Below, piece by piece: positions 26,447-35,217 of a DNA stretch of 64,000 nt. A model generated the notes under the pieces. It was not told where the DNA came from and searched no databases. It saw only the letters and a program-made list of their open reading frames with translations. The stretch comes from Oceanobacillus rekensis (GTDB lineage Bacteria > Bacillota > Bacilli > Bacillales > Amphibacillaceae). Location: contig NZ_MTBQ01000002.1 in NCBI RefSeq assembly GCF_002153375.1, positions 2,223 through 66,222 of the forward strand, written 5' to 3'. The stretch's first letter is position 1, and every line of letters starts with the position of its first letter. The position numbers were made by a program, and so were the translations under genes.

Positions 26447-27564
26447 ACAGAACCACCACTCTTACGCTCATAAAACTGTTGCAAGAACCGGTATAAATCC
26501 TCACGTTCTACAATCCCTTCAAGCTTTCCTTGCTCTGATTGAACAGGGAAAATCATTAATTTACTTTCATGGAACTTTTTCATGAGGAAGTTCGTATCCA
26601 CTTTTCTGGTGATGGCTTCAATCGAGTCATCTACTAATTCTGCTAATGTCGCCTTTTTATTATTTAATGCTTGATAGAGATTGACAATCCCCTTATATTC
26701 GCCCTTTCCATCAACAACTGGAATTTCTACTAATTGATTGGTTGCCATTAAATCAATTGCTTCCTCTGTTCGTTGTTCCATAGAAATACGAGGGAAATCT
26801 TTTATAATAAATTCACTTAATGGTGGTAAGGCATTTCCTAATCTCTCTTCCCCAATAAATTCTTTAACAAATTCATTTGCAGGGTTTGTCAATAATTCTT
26901 GTGGGCTACCCTTCTGCACGACCTGGCCATCTTTCATTAATATGATTTGATCAGCAATCTTGATCGCTTCATCCATGTCATGGGTAACGAAAATAATGGT
27001 CTTATTAATTTCCTTTTGCAGGCGAGTGAGTTCATCTTGCAATTGTTCCCTGCTAATTGGATCCAAGGCACTAAAGGGTTCATCCATTAAAATGGTTGAA
27101 GGTTCAGCTGCAAGTGCTCGTATAACGCCAATTCTCTGTTGTTGCCCACCACTTAATTCGGAAGGGTAGCGGTTCCTATATATATCTGGATCAAGATTAA
27201 CCATCGTTAATAAAGCATCCACTTTTTCTTTAATTTTTTGCTTGTCCCATTTTAATAATTTAGGGACAGTTGCAACATTTTCGGAAATTGTCATATGTGG
27301 GAATAAGCCGATATTTTGAATGACATATCCCATTTGACGACGAAGCTCAATTGGATTGATTTCTTGAATATTCTTCTCGTCTATGAGGATTTGGCCATCC
27401 GTGAAATCCGTTAAACGATTCAAAAGTTTCATTGTTGTTGTCTTTCCGCAACCACTTGGGCCAATCAAGACATTAACTTTTCCTTCTTCAAAGGTTAGAT
27501 TAATAGCCTTTAGTGCTTGAAATCCGTCCTCGTAATACTTGTTAATATTCTTCAGTTGTATCAC
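26437..27564 (-). CDS. opuCA: Osmoprotectant ABC transporter ATPase with CBS domains (OpuCA-like)
   Basis: About 375 residues, matching Bacillus OpuCA. I choose GTG 27564 since GGGGGAG lies 7-8 bp upstream and the preceding in-frame residues do not resemble the family. Walker A GPSGCGKTT near 37-45, Q-loop, signature LSGGQQQR, Walker B ILMDEPFSALD and switch His in VTHD are all intact. Two CBS domains occupy about 250-360 (sensing ionic strength or nucleotides in this family). First structural gene of the operon. The palindrome at 27618-27633 lies in its upstream region and is repeated before the TetR gene. Confidence 0.93.
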   Translation of the reverse strand: MIQLKNINKYYEDGFQALKAINLTFEEGKVNVLIGPSGCGKTTTMKLLNRLTDFTDGQILIDEKNIQEINPIELRRQMGYVIQNIGLFPHMTISENVATVPKLLKWDKQKIKEKVDALLTMVNLDPDIYRNRYPSELSGGQQQRIGVIRALAAEPSTILMDEPFSALDPISREQLQDELTRLQKEINKTIIFVTHDMDEAIKIADQIILMKDGQVVQKGSPQELLTNPANEFVKEFIGEERLGNALPPLSEFIIKDFPRISMEQRTEEAIDLMATNQLVEIPVVDGKGEYKGIVNLYQALNNKKATLAELVDDSIEAITRKVDTNFLMKKFHESKLMIFPVQSEQGKLEGIVEREDLYRFLQQFYERKSGGSVWN

Positions 27565-27617
27565 ATGTGCTCCCCCTTGATTTGTTTTTACGAAACTCAA
27601 TATTAACCAGTTCAATT

Positions 27618-27633
27618 TATGAACATGTTCATA
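27618..27633 (-). promoter_or_regulatory. Putative TetR operator before opuCA
   Basis: Perfect palindrome TATGAACATGTTCATA. The 14-bp core ATGAACATGTTCAT recurs at 28449-28462, before the TetR gene, which marks it as the probable binding site of that regulator. Confidence 0.75.
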
Positions 27634-27689
27634 TAATATCTCAAAAAAATGGAAGTTTTATTATGAAGAATAAAGCTTCCTGGTATTTT

Positions 27690-28397
27690 CTAATTGATTT
27701 TGTATTGAAAAGAAACGTGAATGTCATTGCGTTTTTCTGGAACAACGATATGAATGACACATTTATAAACATAATAAAGTGTCATGCTAATGGCTTGTTC
27801 TTTCGTATATTTTCTACGGTTATTCATGACTGTATTCATCATGCCTTTCCAAATAAGCAACGTCATATCTGCCATCAAATCGACATCTTCTTGTCTAAGA
27901 AAACCTTCATCCACAGCACTTTGAATATATAATGCACTACGTTTCGAAAAGTCTTGTTCAATGATAATATCTTTAATTTCATCTGGAAGTCCTAATAAAT
28001 CTTTTTGATAGATTTGGTAGTAATGCTCCAATAAATCTTCTGGAATGGAACCAAGATTATCCATAAAAATCACGGAATATATTTTCGGCTGTTCAAAAGA
28101 ATGTTTACAGAAACATTCCCAGCTATATAACCACTTCTCTAGCGTATTATTACCCTTACTTAGGTATTCAGGTAATTCATTAATGTAGTCCGATGTAAAT
28201 CGCATGGCAGCGAAAAACTTTAAATGGGATAAATCTTTAAAATAATTATAAGCGGTTGAACTCGTATAACCAGCTTTATCTGCTATTTTTCTTATGGTGA
28301 AATGATCAATCCCATCTTCCATAATAACTTCCGTCGCTGCATCTAAAAAATAACGCCACATACGTGCTCGTTGGATGTCTTTCTTATTCGAACTCAT
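27690..28397 (-). CDS. TetR-family regulator of the opuC-like operon
   Basis: 235 residues. The helix-turn-helix (about 18-60) reads DHFTIRKIADKAGYTSSTAYNYFKDLSHL, a TetR signature with the typical YNYF recognition segment. It is transcribed in the same direction as the transporter operon, 126 bp ahead of opuCA. Identical 14-bp palindromes stand before its own start and before opuCA, so it likely represses both and responds to a solute such as choline, a betaine or an ester precursor (inference). Confidence 0.9.
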   Translation of the reverse strand: MSSNKKDIQRARMWRYFLDAATEVIMEDGIDHFTIRKIADKAGYTSSTAYNYFKDLSHLKFFAAMRFTSDYINELPEYLSKGNNTLEKWLYSWECFCKHSFEQPKIYSVIFMDNLGSIPEDLLEHYYQIYQKDLLGLPDEIKDIIIEQDFSKRSALYIQSAVDEGFLRQEDVDLMADMTLLIWKGMMNTVMNNRRKYTKEQAISMTLYYVYKCVIHIVVPEKRNDIHVSFQYKIN

Positions 28398-28430
28398 TCA
28401 TTCACTTCCCTTAGGATTATTTCCTCCGCT

Positions 28431-28462
28431 TTTGAACACGTTTGTTTGATGAACATGTTCAT
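28431..28462 (-). promoter_or_regulatory. Putative TetR autoregulatory operator
   Basis: Perfect palindrome ATGAACATGTTCAT at 28449-28462 with a degenerate half-match TTGAACACGTTTG at 28433-28445 next to it. Confidence 0.7.
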
Positions 28463-28776
28463 ACTAGCATAAATAAAAAAACATGTAAAATGGTGATTCT
28501 GTTATTTTTCGATTTTTTTGAGAAGAATGGAATGTTCTTTTGGCTTCCTTGGAGGAATAGTGGTATCAGCATGTTGCCAAAATAAAATAGATATCGATTA
28601 TATTATCCGACATACGTCCATCATTCATTTTTGTGGGAAGAAAAAACCTTGGCATAAAAACTATACAGGGAAATTTCATGCGCTGATAGCATTATATTAG
28701 TAACTATAGTATAGAAATAGTATGCTGTAACTATTAAGTAAATATATGACTAATTTTCTAAGAAGAGGTGAAAAAA
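28463..28776. other. Gene-free stretch
   Basis: AT-rich spacer between divergent genes. Short open frames have no ribosome binding site. Presumed promoter of the lipoprotein gene; nothing else recognised. Confidence 0.4.
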
Positions 28777-29262
28777 ATGAAAACAAAAAAATTATATTTC
28801 CTATTGATGAGTGCCCTATTTTTAGTAGTCTTAACTGCGTGTGGAGGGACCACCGAAAATGAGGAAGGAACGGAAACAGAAGAAAGCGGAGCGGATGGAA
28901 CAGACGGGTCAGTAGAAGAATCAGATGAAGTTGAAAATAATGAAGAGGCGGAAACAGAGAATTCTACACCGGCTGATGATCAAGATGAAGAGACCGAATC
29001 TGTAGAAGAGGCAGATGAGGAAATTGCCGAATCAGAGAATGGTGATGGGGCAGCAGAAATCATAAAAGAAGAAGTAACTTATAGCGGACAAGGAGATCCT
29101 CATACCATAGAAGTTGAAACAGATAAAGGAACAATGGCACTCCAGATAACTGAATTTATGGATGATGATTGGGCATCGTTAGAACCAGGAACACGGATGA
29201 CCATTGAGTACTATGAGAATGATATGAGCCAGTTGATGCTTGTTGATTATACGGTAGAGTAA
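28777..29262 (+). CDS. Acidic lipoprotein of unknown function
   Basis: About 161 residues. ATG 28777 is preceded by AGAGGTG at 7 bp; the earlier in-frame GTG is part of that site. A lipoprotein signal ends in LTAC (about residue 20). A Glu/Asp/Thr/Ser-rich linker, about residues 25-95, strongly acidic as in halophile surface proteins, leads to a compact C-terminal domain (ITYSGQGDPHTIEV-like start, beta-rich). No family recognised for the C-terminal domain. Single gene, followed by a hairpin terminator. Confidence 0.8.
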   Translation: MKTKKLYFLLMSALFLVVLTACGGTTENEEGTETEESGADGTDGSVEESDEVENNEEAETENSTPADDQDEETESVEEADEEIAESENGDGAAEIIKEEVTYSGQGDPHTIEVETDKGTMALQITEFMDDDWASLEPGTRMTIEYYENDMSQLMLVDYTVE

Positions 29263-29289
29263 GGGGATTATGGTTCATCTCAACTAATA

Positions 29290-29326
29290 AGGCATTAGGA
29301 TAGATATTACCCTAATGCCTATTTTT
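29290..29326 (+). terminator. Terminator of the acidic lipoprotein gene
   Basis: AGGCATTAGG / CCTAATGCCT stem followed by ATTTTT. Confidence 0.8.
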
Positions 29327-29340
29327 AATGAGCTCGTTGT

Positions 29341-29372
29341 ACCGGGAAGCAAAAGAACCGTCCCATGCTCCA
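29341..29372. repeat. Dispersed repeat, half copy
   Basis: GGAAGCAAAAGAACCGTCCC followed by ATGCTCC: the second half of the dispersed element, without its first hairpin arm. Confidence 0.6.
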
Positions 29373-29438
29373 GTGAGACAATGAACCTATACTTATATCT
29401 CTTATATTAACTTTCATCATTCTATTTCACTACAAAAA

Positions 29439-29481
29439 TTCACAAAATTCTTAAACCTATTTAATATAGCTCTGCTACAAT
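29439..29481 (+). promoter_or_regulatory. Pho box and -10 for the 29562-32963 gene
   Basis: TTCACA (29439), CTTAAA (29450) and TTAATA (29461) at 11-bp period, 9-bp spacer, then TACAAT (29476-29481). First and last hexamers, spacer and -10 are identical to the box of the 19681-20781 gene on the opposite strand. Confidence 0.7.
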
Positions 29482-29561
29482 TGTAATAAAGGATTAATGA
29501 AGGGAGGACGATGTACATATTGTAGGGAATTTATTACATGTTAAATAGGAGGGAACTATAA

Positions 29562-32500
29562 ATGACTCGTAAATGGTGGGTGAGTATTGTACTGGCTTTC
29601 ATTTTTTCCGTATTAGCTATTATTCCGGTATATGCAGACAATGAACCAAACCGAATAGCAGATGCCCGTTCCGCATCCTCAGATCGGACAGAACCAGAGA
29701 TAACGGTTGGAGCCGATGGGAAAACGCTCGTATCAGAAGAAGATACGATTACAATCGGTCCGGGCATTGAATTAACAAGCTTTGAAAGATTTGATGTCCG
29801 TGGATGGTTGAACGGTGAAATCATGACAGTGGATTTGTCGAATGAAGATGTTTCAACTGACCTGCTGTTTCCTGGTGTAGTCACAGAAGCAAAGAGCGTT
29901 TCGGAAATGGCACTTGCTTCTGGAGCAGTTGGTGGTGTAAATGGTGATTTCTTTGACATTAATAATACGAAAGCACCTTCTGGAACCATGATTAAAGATG
30001 GCGGCCTATTAAAAGGTCCACAAGGCTCCCATACGTTAACAGCAGGAGTCGATGAGCAAGGAAAAGGGCGAATTGCGAATATTTTCCTTGAGGGTACCAT
30101 TAAGCTTCCCAGTGGAGATTCTATGCTTACAGCTTTAAATCAATCTTCCATTCCATCGAACGGAATTGGACTGTATACATCTGTGTGGGGTCAAACACAA
30201 AGACCAGCAAGTGGGTCTTCTTTATATGAAGTAACTGTCCAAGAAGGAGAAGTAGTTGCTGTATCTGAGGAACCTGGCAGTGGAGATATTGCTGATAACA
30301 ACTTTGTATTGGTTGGACGTGAACAAGGTGCTACTCTATTAAAAGAGCTATCCATAGGTGATAAAGTGAACGTGGAATACGCGCCAAAAATGGATGAAGA
30401 TACAATAATGAATTTTGCAGTAGGTGGAAATATTAAACTGGTCGAAAATGGACAAGTTCCTACAACGATTGATGACAGCACAACAGCACCACGTACCGCC
30501 GTTGGTTTTTCCGAAGATGGGAACACGATGATTCTTGGATTGGTTGACGGTCGTCAAACCGATAGCCGTGGAATGACCTATAAAGAGCTTGGGGAATTGA
30601 TGAAGGAATATGGTGCATATACTGCCTTAAATATCGATGGTGGTGGCTCATCGACAATGGTCGCACGTCAACCAGGTTATGAAAATGCTATAGTGGTAAA
30701 TGAACCATCTGACGGCGTTGAACGCAGTGTACCAAATGGGATTGGCATCTTTGCCGAGGCTGGCAGTGGTGAACTCACAGCTTTTTCTGTTGAAACAGTT
30801 ACAGATATGGAAAACAGTGATCGTATTTTCCCTGGCTTAAGCAGAACTTTTACTGGACTTGGTCACGATGAAAACTATTCTCCTGTAGAAGTTGGAGAAA
30901 TATCTTGGCAGGCTCTGCCGGCAAATGTCGGATCTTTTGACGAAGATGGAGTTTTTTATGCGAAGAAAACTGGATCTGCTGTAGCGGAAGCACAAATTAA
31001 ATCTGCAAAAGGAACGCAGGAGATTACCGTACTCGGAGATTTGGACCGGATAGCGCCTTCAAGCTCCTATCTAGGACTTGAAATGGGCAGAAGCAGCAGT
31101 TTTTCTGTTACTGGTTATGATTCTAATGGGTATTCAGCTCCAATTGAAGCTCGCGACGTTGACTTGGTTTATGATGATTCGGTTATTACAATCGAGGAAA
31201 AGCAGGATGGGAGCTTTACGGTTGTAGCCTTGGAAGATGGGGCATCCACTACCATTTCGGTAACTGTACTGGATAAGGAAGTAACTATTCCTGTTACGGT
31301 CGGACTTACTTCCATTAATATAGCTGATTTTGAAAATCCAACAGGATGGGGTGTAACAAAGTATCCATCGAATGTCGGTGCATCCATGGAAGTAGTAGAA
31401 GGTAGAGAGGGAAATGGCATTCAGGTGAACTATGACTTTTCGACAACTACGGCAACACGGGCAGCCTATTTACAGACATCCCCTCGTCTTGAACTCCCTG
31501 GTGATGTTCAGAAAATCGGTTTATGGGTACATGGTGATGGCAATGGTGCTTGGCTTCGTACCGTTATTACGGATGCATCCGGCACAAACTATACGTTAAC
31601 ATTAGCGAATCAGGTAAATTGGACAGGCTGGAAATATATTGAGACATCTCTTCCAGAGGGAATAAGCTATCCAGCAAAATTATGGCGTATTTATCCGGTG
31701 GAAACAGATAGAAGTAAGCAGTATTCCGGACAGCTGATCTTTGATGATTTGACTGTTGAAGTTCCACCTTCTGTTGAAATAACAAAAGAAGAGGAACCAG
31801 AATCTGATCCATTGATTATACAAAATGATTCAATAGGCAATGATCGTTGGAAATTTGCAGTACTTACCGATAGTCAATTTACAGCAGCAGCTCCAAACAG
31901 TAATCAAGTAGAAATGGCACGGGAATCTCTTCGTCAGATTGTTGCTGAAGATCCTGAATTTCTGGTCATCAACGGGGACCTTGTTGATACAGCATGGGAA
32001 GAGGATTTTGAGTTTGCAAAACAGGTTTTAGAGGAAGAAGTAGGAATGGAGATTCCAATCTACTATATTCCTGGTAATCACGAAATTGCAGGTTCAGGGA
32101 ATTTGAATAATTTTTTAGAAGTATTTGAGGAAAACCGTTATAGCTTTGACCATAACGGTACAAGATTTATTTTACTGGACACGTCAACAGGAAGCTTACG
32201 AACGAGTGATTTTGGCCAAATGATTGAATTGAAAGAATCGCTGGATGATGCTGCATCGGATCCTACCATTAAAAATGTGACGGTTATCGGACACCATCCG
32301 ACACGTGATCCATTACCAACAGAAAATAGTCAGCTGTCTGATCGTAAAGAGGCAGAGCTGTTGGAGAAATGGCTCACTGAATTCCGTCAAGAATCGAATG
32401 GAAAAGGGGCCCTGTATATGAGTGGTCATGCCCACACCGTAAATCTGGAACGTGTGGAAGGTGTTCCATATATGGTTACAGGACCTGCTGGGAAAGCTCC

Positions 32501-32963
32501 TTATGGTGCAGCAGATAATGGCGGTTTCTATGCATGGACATTATTTGGAATTGATCCTACTGCTGTACCTGATAAGTCAAATGGTCCAGAGAGAGCAGCA
32601 GAGAAAAGCAATGTGAAGGGCGCAGAGTGGATTCAAGCAGAGGTTCGTCCACTGCTGGAATCAGTCACACTGCAAGCACCTAAATCTGCTATGATCGGTG
32701 AAACCATTTCGATTGAAGCAACTGGTCATCAGGCTGGAAATCTGGACTTCCCTTTACGCTATCCAGCATCTGTAACTTGGGAAGGAAGCAATAATGTCTA
32801 TATTGGCTCAGGAAAAGCAGCTGAACGAGCTGAAAAGTCCGGAAGCTATGCAGCTGTCTTCAATCCGGCAGATAGAAAGCTTCAAACATTGAAAGCAGGA
32901 GAAATTACATTAAAAGTAACATCAAACAACGTAAGCAGTGAGCAGCAAATTACGATTCAATAG
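29562..32963 (+). CDS. Secreted phosphodiester glycosidase (NAGPA) - metallophosphoesterase fusion
   Basis: A 1133-residue exported bifunctional protein. Signal peptide about 1-28. A NAGPA/DUF2233 domain (about 60-405) shows GGVNGDFFD near 127 and NIDGGGSSTM near 356-365, the conserved catalytic region of the enzymes that cleave sugar-phosphodiester bonds such as N-acetylglucosamine-1-phosphodiesters. Ig-like and carbohydrate-binding-like segments (about 410-740) follow. A calcineurin-type domain (about 762-1010) has LTDSQF, NGDLVD, PGNHE, GHHPT and SGHAHT. The pair could open a glycosyl phosphodiester and then remove the phosphate. RBS AGGAGGG before ATG. Pho box upstream; perfect terminator downstream. 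Confidence 0.92.
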   Translation: MTRKWWVSIVLAFIFSVLAIIPVYADNEPNRIADARSASSDRTEPEITVGADGKTLVSEEDTITIGPGIELTSFERFDVRGWLNGEIMTVDLSNEDVSTDLLFPGVVTEAKSVSEMALASGAVGGVNGDFFDINNTKAPSGTMIKDGGLLKGPQGSHTLTAGVDEQGKGRIANIFLEGTIKLPSGDSMLTALNQSSIPSNGIGLYTSVWGQTQRPASGSSLYEVTVQEGEVVAVSEEPGSGDIADNNFVLVGREQGATLLKELSIGDKVNVEYAPKMDEDTIMNFAVGGNIKLVENGQVPTTIDDSTTAPRTAVGFSEDGNTMILGLVDGRQTDSRGMTYKELGELMKEYGAYTALNIDGGGSSTMVARQPGYENAIVVNEPSDGVERSVPNGIGIFAEAGSGELTAFSVETVTDMENSDRIFPGLSRTFTGLGHDENYSPVEVGEISWQALPANVGSFDEDGVFYAKKTGSAVAEAQIKSAKGTQEITVLGDLDRIAPSSSYLGLEMGRSSSFSVTGYDSNGYSAPIEARDVDLVYDDSVITIEEKQDGSFTVVALEDGASTTISVTVLDKEVTIPVTVGLTSINIADFENPTGWGVTKYPSNVGASMEVVEGREGNGIQVNYDFSTTTATRAAYLQTSPRLELPGDVQKIGLWVHGDGNGAWLRTVITDASGTNYTLTLANQVNWTGWKYIETSLPEGISYPAKLWRIYPVETDRSKQYSGQLIFDDLTVEVPPSVEITKEEEPESDPLIIQNDSIGNDRWKFAVLTDSQFTAAAPNSNQVEMARESLRQIVAEDPEFLVINGDLVDTAWEEDFEFAKQVLEEEVGMEIPIYYIPGNHEIAGSGNLNNFLEVFEENRYSFDHNGTRFILLDTSTGSLRTSDFGQMIELKESLDDAASDPTIKNVTVIGHHPTRDPLPTENSQLSDRKEAELLEKWLTEFRQESNGKGALYMSGHAHTVNLERVEGVPYMVTGPAGKAPYGAADNGGFYAWTLFGIDPTAVPDKSNGPERAAEKSNVKGAEWIQAEVRPLLESVTLQAPKSAMIGETISIEATGHQAGNLDFPLRYPASVTWEGSNNVYIGSGKAAERAEKSGSYAAVFNPADRKLQTLKAGEITLKVTSNNVSSEQQITIQ

Positions 32964-32981
32964 GAAAACAATGTTACTAAG

Positions 32982-33015
32982 AAGACGCAATTTTAATGAA
33001 TTGCGTCTTTTTTGT
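32982..33015 (+). terminator. Terminator of the NAGPA fusion gene
   Basis: AAGACGCAATT / AATTGCGTCTT stem followed by TTTTTT. Confidence 0.88.
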
Positions 33016-33411
33016 ACATAATTCAGCAGTTATATTTCTTATTTCTGATAGAATTCTCTGCTCTTGTCGTATTTTCATATTGGGGTTGCAAATGTATAAA
33101 GGATTCAATGGAGCATTAAGGTTTTGGTTATATCGTTCAAATTCTAGTGTTCTTTAATTTCAAACCGACTCTCACCCACAACAAAGTCATAAACTCGCAA
33201 ATGCTTCTTTTTCACCCTATACCTCTCAAAAAAAGATTCCTCCATATCAACCGTATCAAGCAAAAATTGGCAGGTATGAGTCCGGTTCAATACCGCATTC
33301 ACACCAGCCAATTAGCAGCTTAATATAAAACTCTAACTTTTGGGGGTCACCTCATTACTTGTCCCACGAAAGAGGGCAAAGACTTATGTAGCGGAACCTG
33401 TCTCTGTCCCG
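33016..33411. other. Gene-free stretch with degraded repeat
   Basis: AT-rich, with a hairpin TATGTAGCGG / CCGCTACATA at 33385-33418 that overlaps the end of the next gene and probably terminates it. A fragment resembling GTCCC/GGACC dispersed repeats precedes it. No gene seen. Confidence 0.4.
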
Positions 33412-33615
33412 CTACATAACGGGAAACAACTTTTTCAGTTTATTATTCTGTTGAATACTGATTGTTGCCTGTTTGCTTCTTTCTTGATCCATTAATTCTT
33501 TTAATTGATGGTTGATCCTTACTACTTCTTTATTATAAATGTTCAAGGGTAGCTCTTTGTTCTTATATGCTACATTTAAAGCTGCTTTCCGAAAATAAAG
33601 CGTATCTCTGTTCAT
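33412..33615 (-). CDS. Small hypothetical protein downstream of the GAF gene
   Basis: 67 residues, rich in Lys/Gln/Asn, probably helical, with no membrane segment. Support comes from context: GGAGGGG at the very end of the upstream gene forms its ribosome binding site and its ATG starts 3 bp after that gene's stop codon, so the two are translationally linked. No family recognised. The frame ends inside a hairpin, so it may be a shortened gene. Confidence 0.55.
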   Translation of the reverse strand: MNRDTLYFRKAALNVAYKNKELPLNIYNKEVVRINHQLKELMDQERSKQATISIQQNNKLKKLFPVM

Positions 33616-33617
33616 AG

Positions 33618-34403
33618 TTAATCCCCTCCATTAGTTGTCGGTGGTTGATCACCTGCGATATTGGATAATTCCTTCGTTAAAAATATACTTAAAACACCAT
33701 CAATAATGGTAGCATAAAGTTCACATACCTTTATGGTAGTATCTTCCATTTGATGTTTAGCATCAATCGTGAGAATGCCCCAATCATTTATTGGAATGCA
33801 TATGATCGAGCTGTAGTCGTTAGAGGAATCGGATGACTCCTCCCAATCGGGGTCAGATTTTACATCTGGTACATAAATCGTTTCATTCCTTCTATAACAT
33901 CTTCCACCTATTGTGTCATCCAAATCTAGAAACTTATTATCATGCTGGTTTTTGTAGAAGTTGGCACTGCTTTGTACAAGTCTTAATAATTCATTCTCCG
34001 GTTCATAAAACCATAAACCAACTCGGTGTTTTGCGTTAATCATTGTTTTGATATCAGAGGATAGCGCCTCAATAATGCTTTGTGCCAGGTGTGTAGGTGA
34101 TAACTTAGGATCTTTTTCTGAAAAATATTTATTTTTCAGCCTGTTAAATGTAGTTGCATTTACAAGAATCTCCGAGAGCTGATCTGATATGGTTTTTTGA
34201 TAAAAGTAATCTTTTTCCAATTGATTCTTTTGTTCAAGCAACGCAATAATCCGATTTTCTTTGTCAACAGCTAGGTAAAAACGTTTTGCACCAAGATAGG
34301 CCCAGATTCCGATAATTACAAGCGTGATTAAAATGATGATGGATGAGATGTAATAAAACCAAGGAGGCTGGTTTTCCATCATTGCTGAAATAATACTTTC
34401 CAT
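33618..34403 (-). CDS. Membrane-anchored GAF-domain protein
   Basis: 261 residues. One N-terminal membrane helix (about 16-38), a coiled-coil-like linker (about 45-85) and a GAF-type sensory domain (about 100-245) with VGLWFYEPENELLRLVQSS, TIGGRCYRRNETIYVPDV and CIPINDWGILTIDAKH, typical of GAF cores. No output domain (kinase, GGDEF or HTH) is attached, so it could be a scaffold or a ligand-binding regulator of a partner protein. Linked to the small gene downstream. Confidence 0.78.
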   Translation of the reverse strand: MESIISAMMENQPPWFYYISSIIILITLVIIGIWAYLGAKRFYLAVDKENRIIALLEQKNQLEKDYFYQKTISDQLSEILVNATTFNRLKNKYFSEKDPKLSPTHLAQSIIEALSSDIKTMINAKHRVGLWFYEPENELLRLVQSSANFYKNQHDNKFLDLDDTIGGRCYRRNETIYVPDVKSDPDWEESSDSSNDYSSIICIPINDWGILTIDAKHQMEDTTIKVCELYATIIDGVLSIFLTKELSNIAGDQPPTTNGGD

Positions 34404-34900
34404 GATGAATCACCTCAGAAATTACGTATTTTGTTAGGAATATCTCCTAAGTATTGTTCTTTTAATTAGCATATGCACCTAAACGGTAAAATTAACCAGA
34501 CAAATGAACTAAATCCTAAAATCTGTACGTTACATTATTATATAAATTACTTTTTATTTGTATGGTAGATTTATAATGTATTTTTGTGAAAACGAAGATT
34601 ATAGAAGTTTGTGAGGGGACATCTGTTGTTACAAGAACAATATGAGGCAATGAAGCAAATTGTGGAGGATATTTATTATCATCTCGAATGATGATTATTA
34701 GTTCCCGGATTTAACAAAGGAAAAAAGGGAATTGGAGAAGGCATTCGAAGTATATGAATACTAGAATTATAAAAGGCTGTCAGTTTAGATAATCATGATT
34801 GATTACAAAACTTGCAGCCTTTTATTTATGAAGCTATCTTTATAACTTTTGCTTCCTATATATCTAAATTCGTTACGGCACGTCCAAGTAAAAATTAATC
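34404..34900. other. Gene-free stretch with decayed coding remnants
   Basis: Between 34625 and 34770 short frames (a 21-codon TTG-started one ending at 34692, then KEKRELEKAF-like codons) look like a frameshifted small gene. A long imperfect hairpin (AAAAGGCTG at 34770 / CAGCCTTTT at 34815) follows. Nothing intact. Confidence 0.35.
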
Positions 34901-34907
34901 GACAAAA

Positions 34908-34934
34908 ACCGAGGAGTGACAGGCACTCCTCGGT
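34908..34934 (-). terminator. Terminator of the split DUF3237 gene
   Basis: ACCGAGGAGTG / CACTCCTCGGT stem with a T run on the minus strand, 14 bp beyond the stop codon of the C-terminal fragment. Confidence 0.75.
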
Positions 34935-35169
34935 TTCAACATTCTCCTTACTCAACCAAATAAAACACCATCTCCACATTCGACGGTCTCCTAATTCCCT
35001 CCCCAACAACAATCATCCGATTAAGAAAACCATATTTCTCACTACTCGTCTCAAATGTAGGGGTAGTTTTAACGGTACTCCGAAAGAAGTCTCCCTCCTC
35101 AAGGAATGTGAAGGCGATAGCCCAATGAGTAGGTGGGAGATGAATTTCGGTTTGCGATAGCAAAAACAC

Positions 35170-35198
35170 TTGCAAAAAACAAACATTTGTTCTATAAT
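35170..35198 (+). promoter_or_regulatory. Promoter of tnpB
   Basis: TTGCAA (35170-35175), 17-bp spacer, TATAAT (35193-35198), followed by TTAGGAGG before the ATG at 35218. Confidence 0.7.
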
Positions 35199-35217
35199 CG
35201 GCTTAGGAGGTGCAATC

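Noticed and set aside
28518-28700. 60-codon open frame before the acidic lipoprotein
   Set aside because: No ribosome binding site, no family resemblance and base composition like the surrounding non-coding DNA.
29534-30100. 188-codon open frame antisense to the NAGPA fusion gene
   Set aside because: Covers the start of a clear sense gene with signal peptide and Pho box; no ribosome binding site or recognisable domain.
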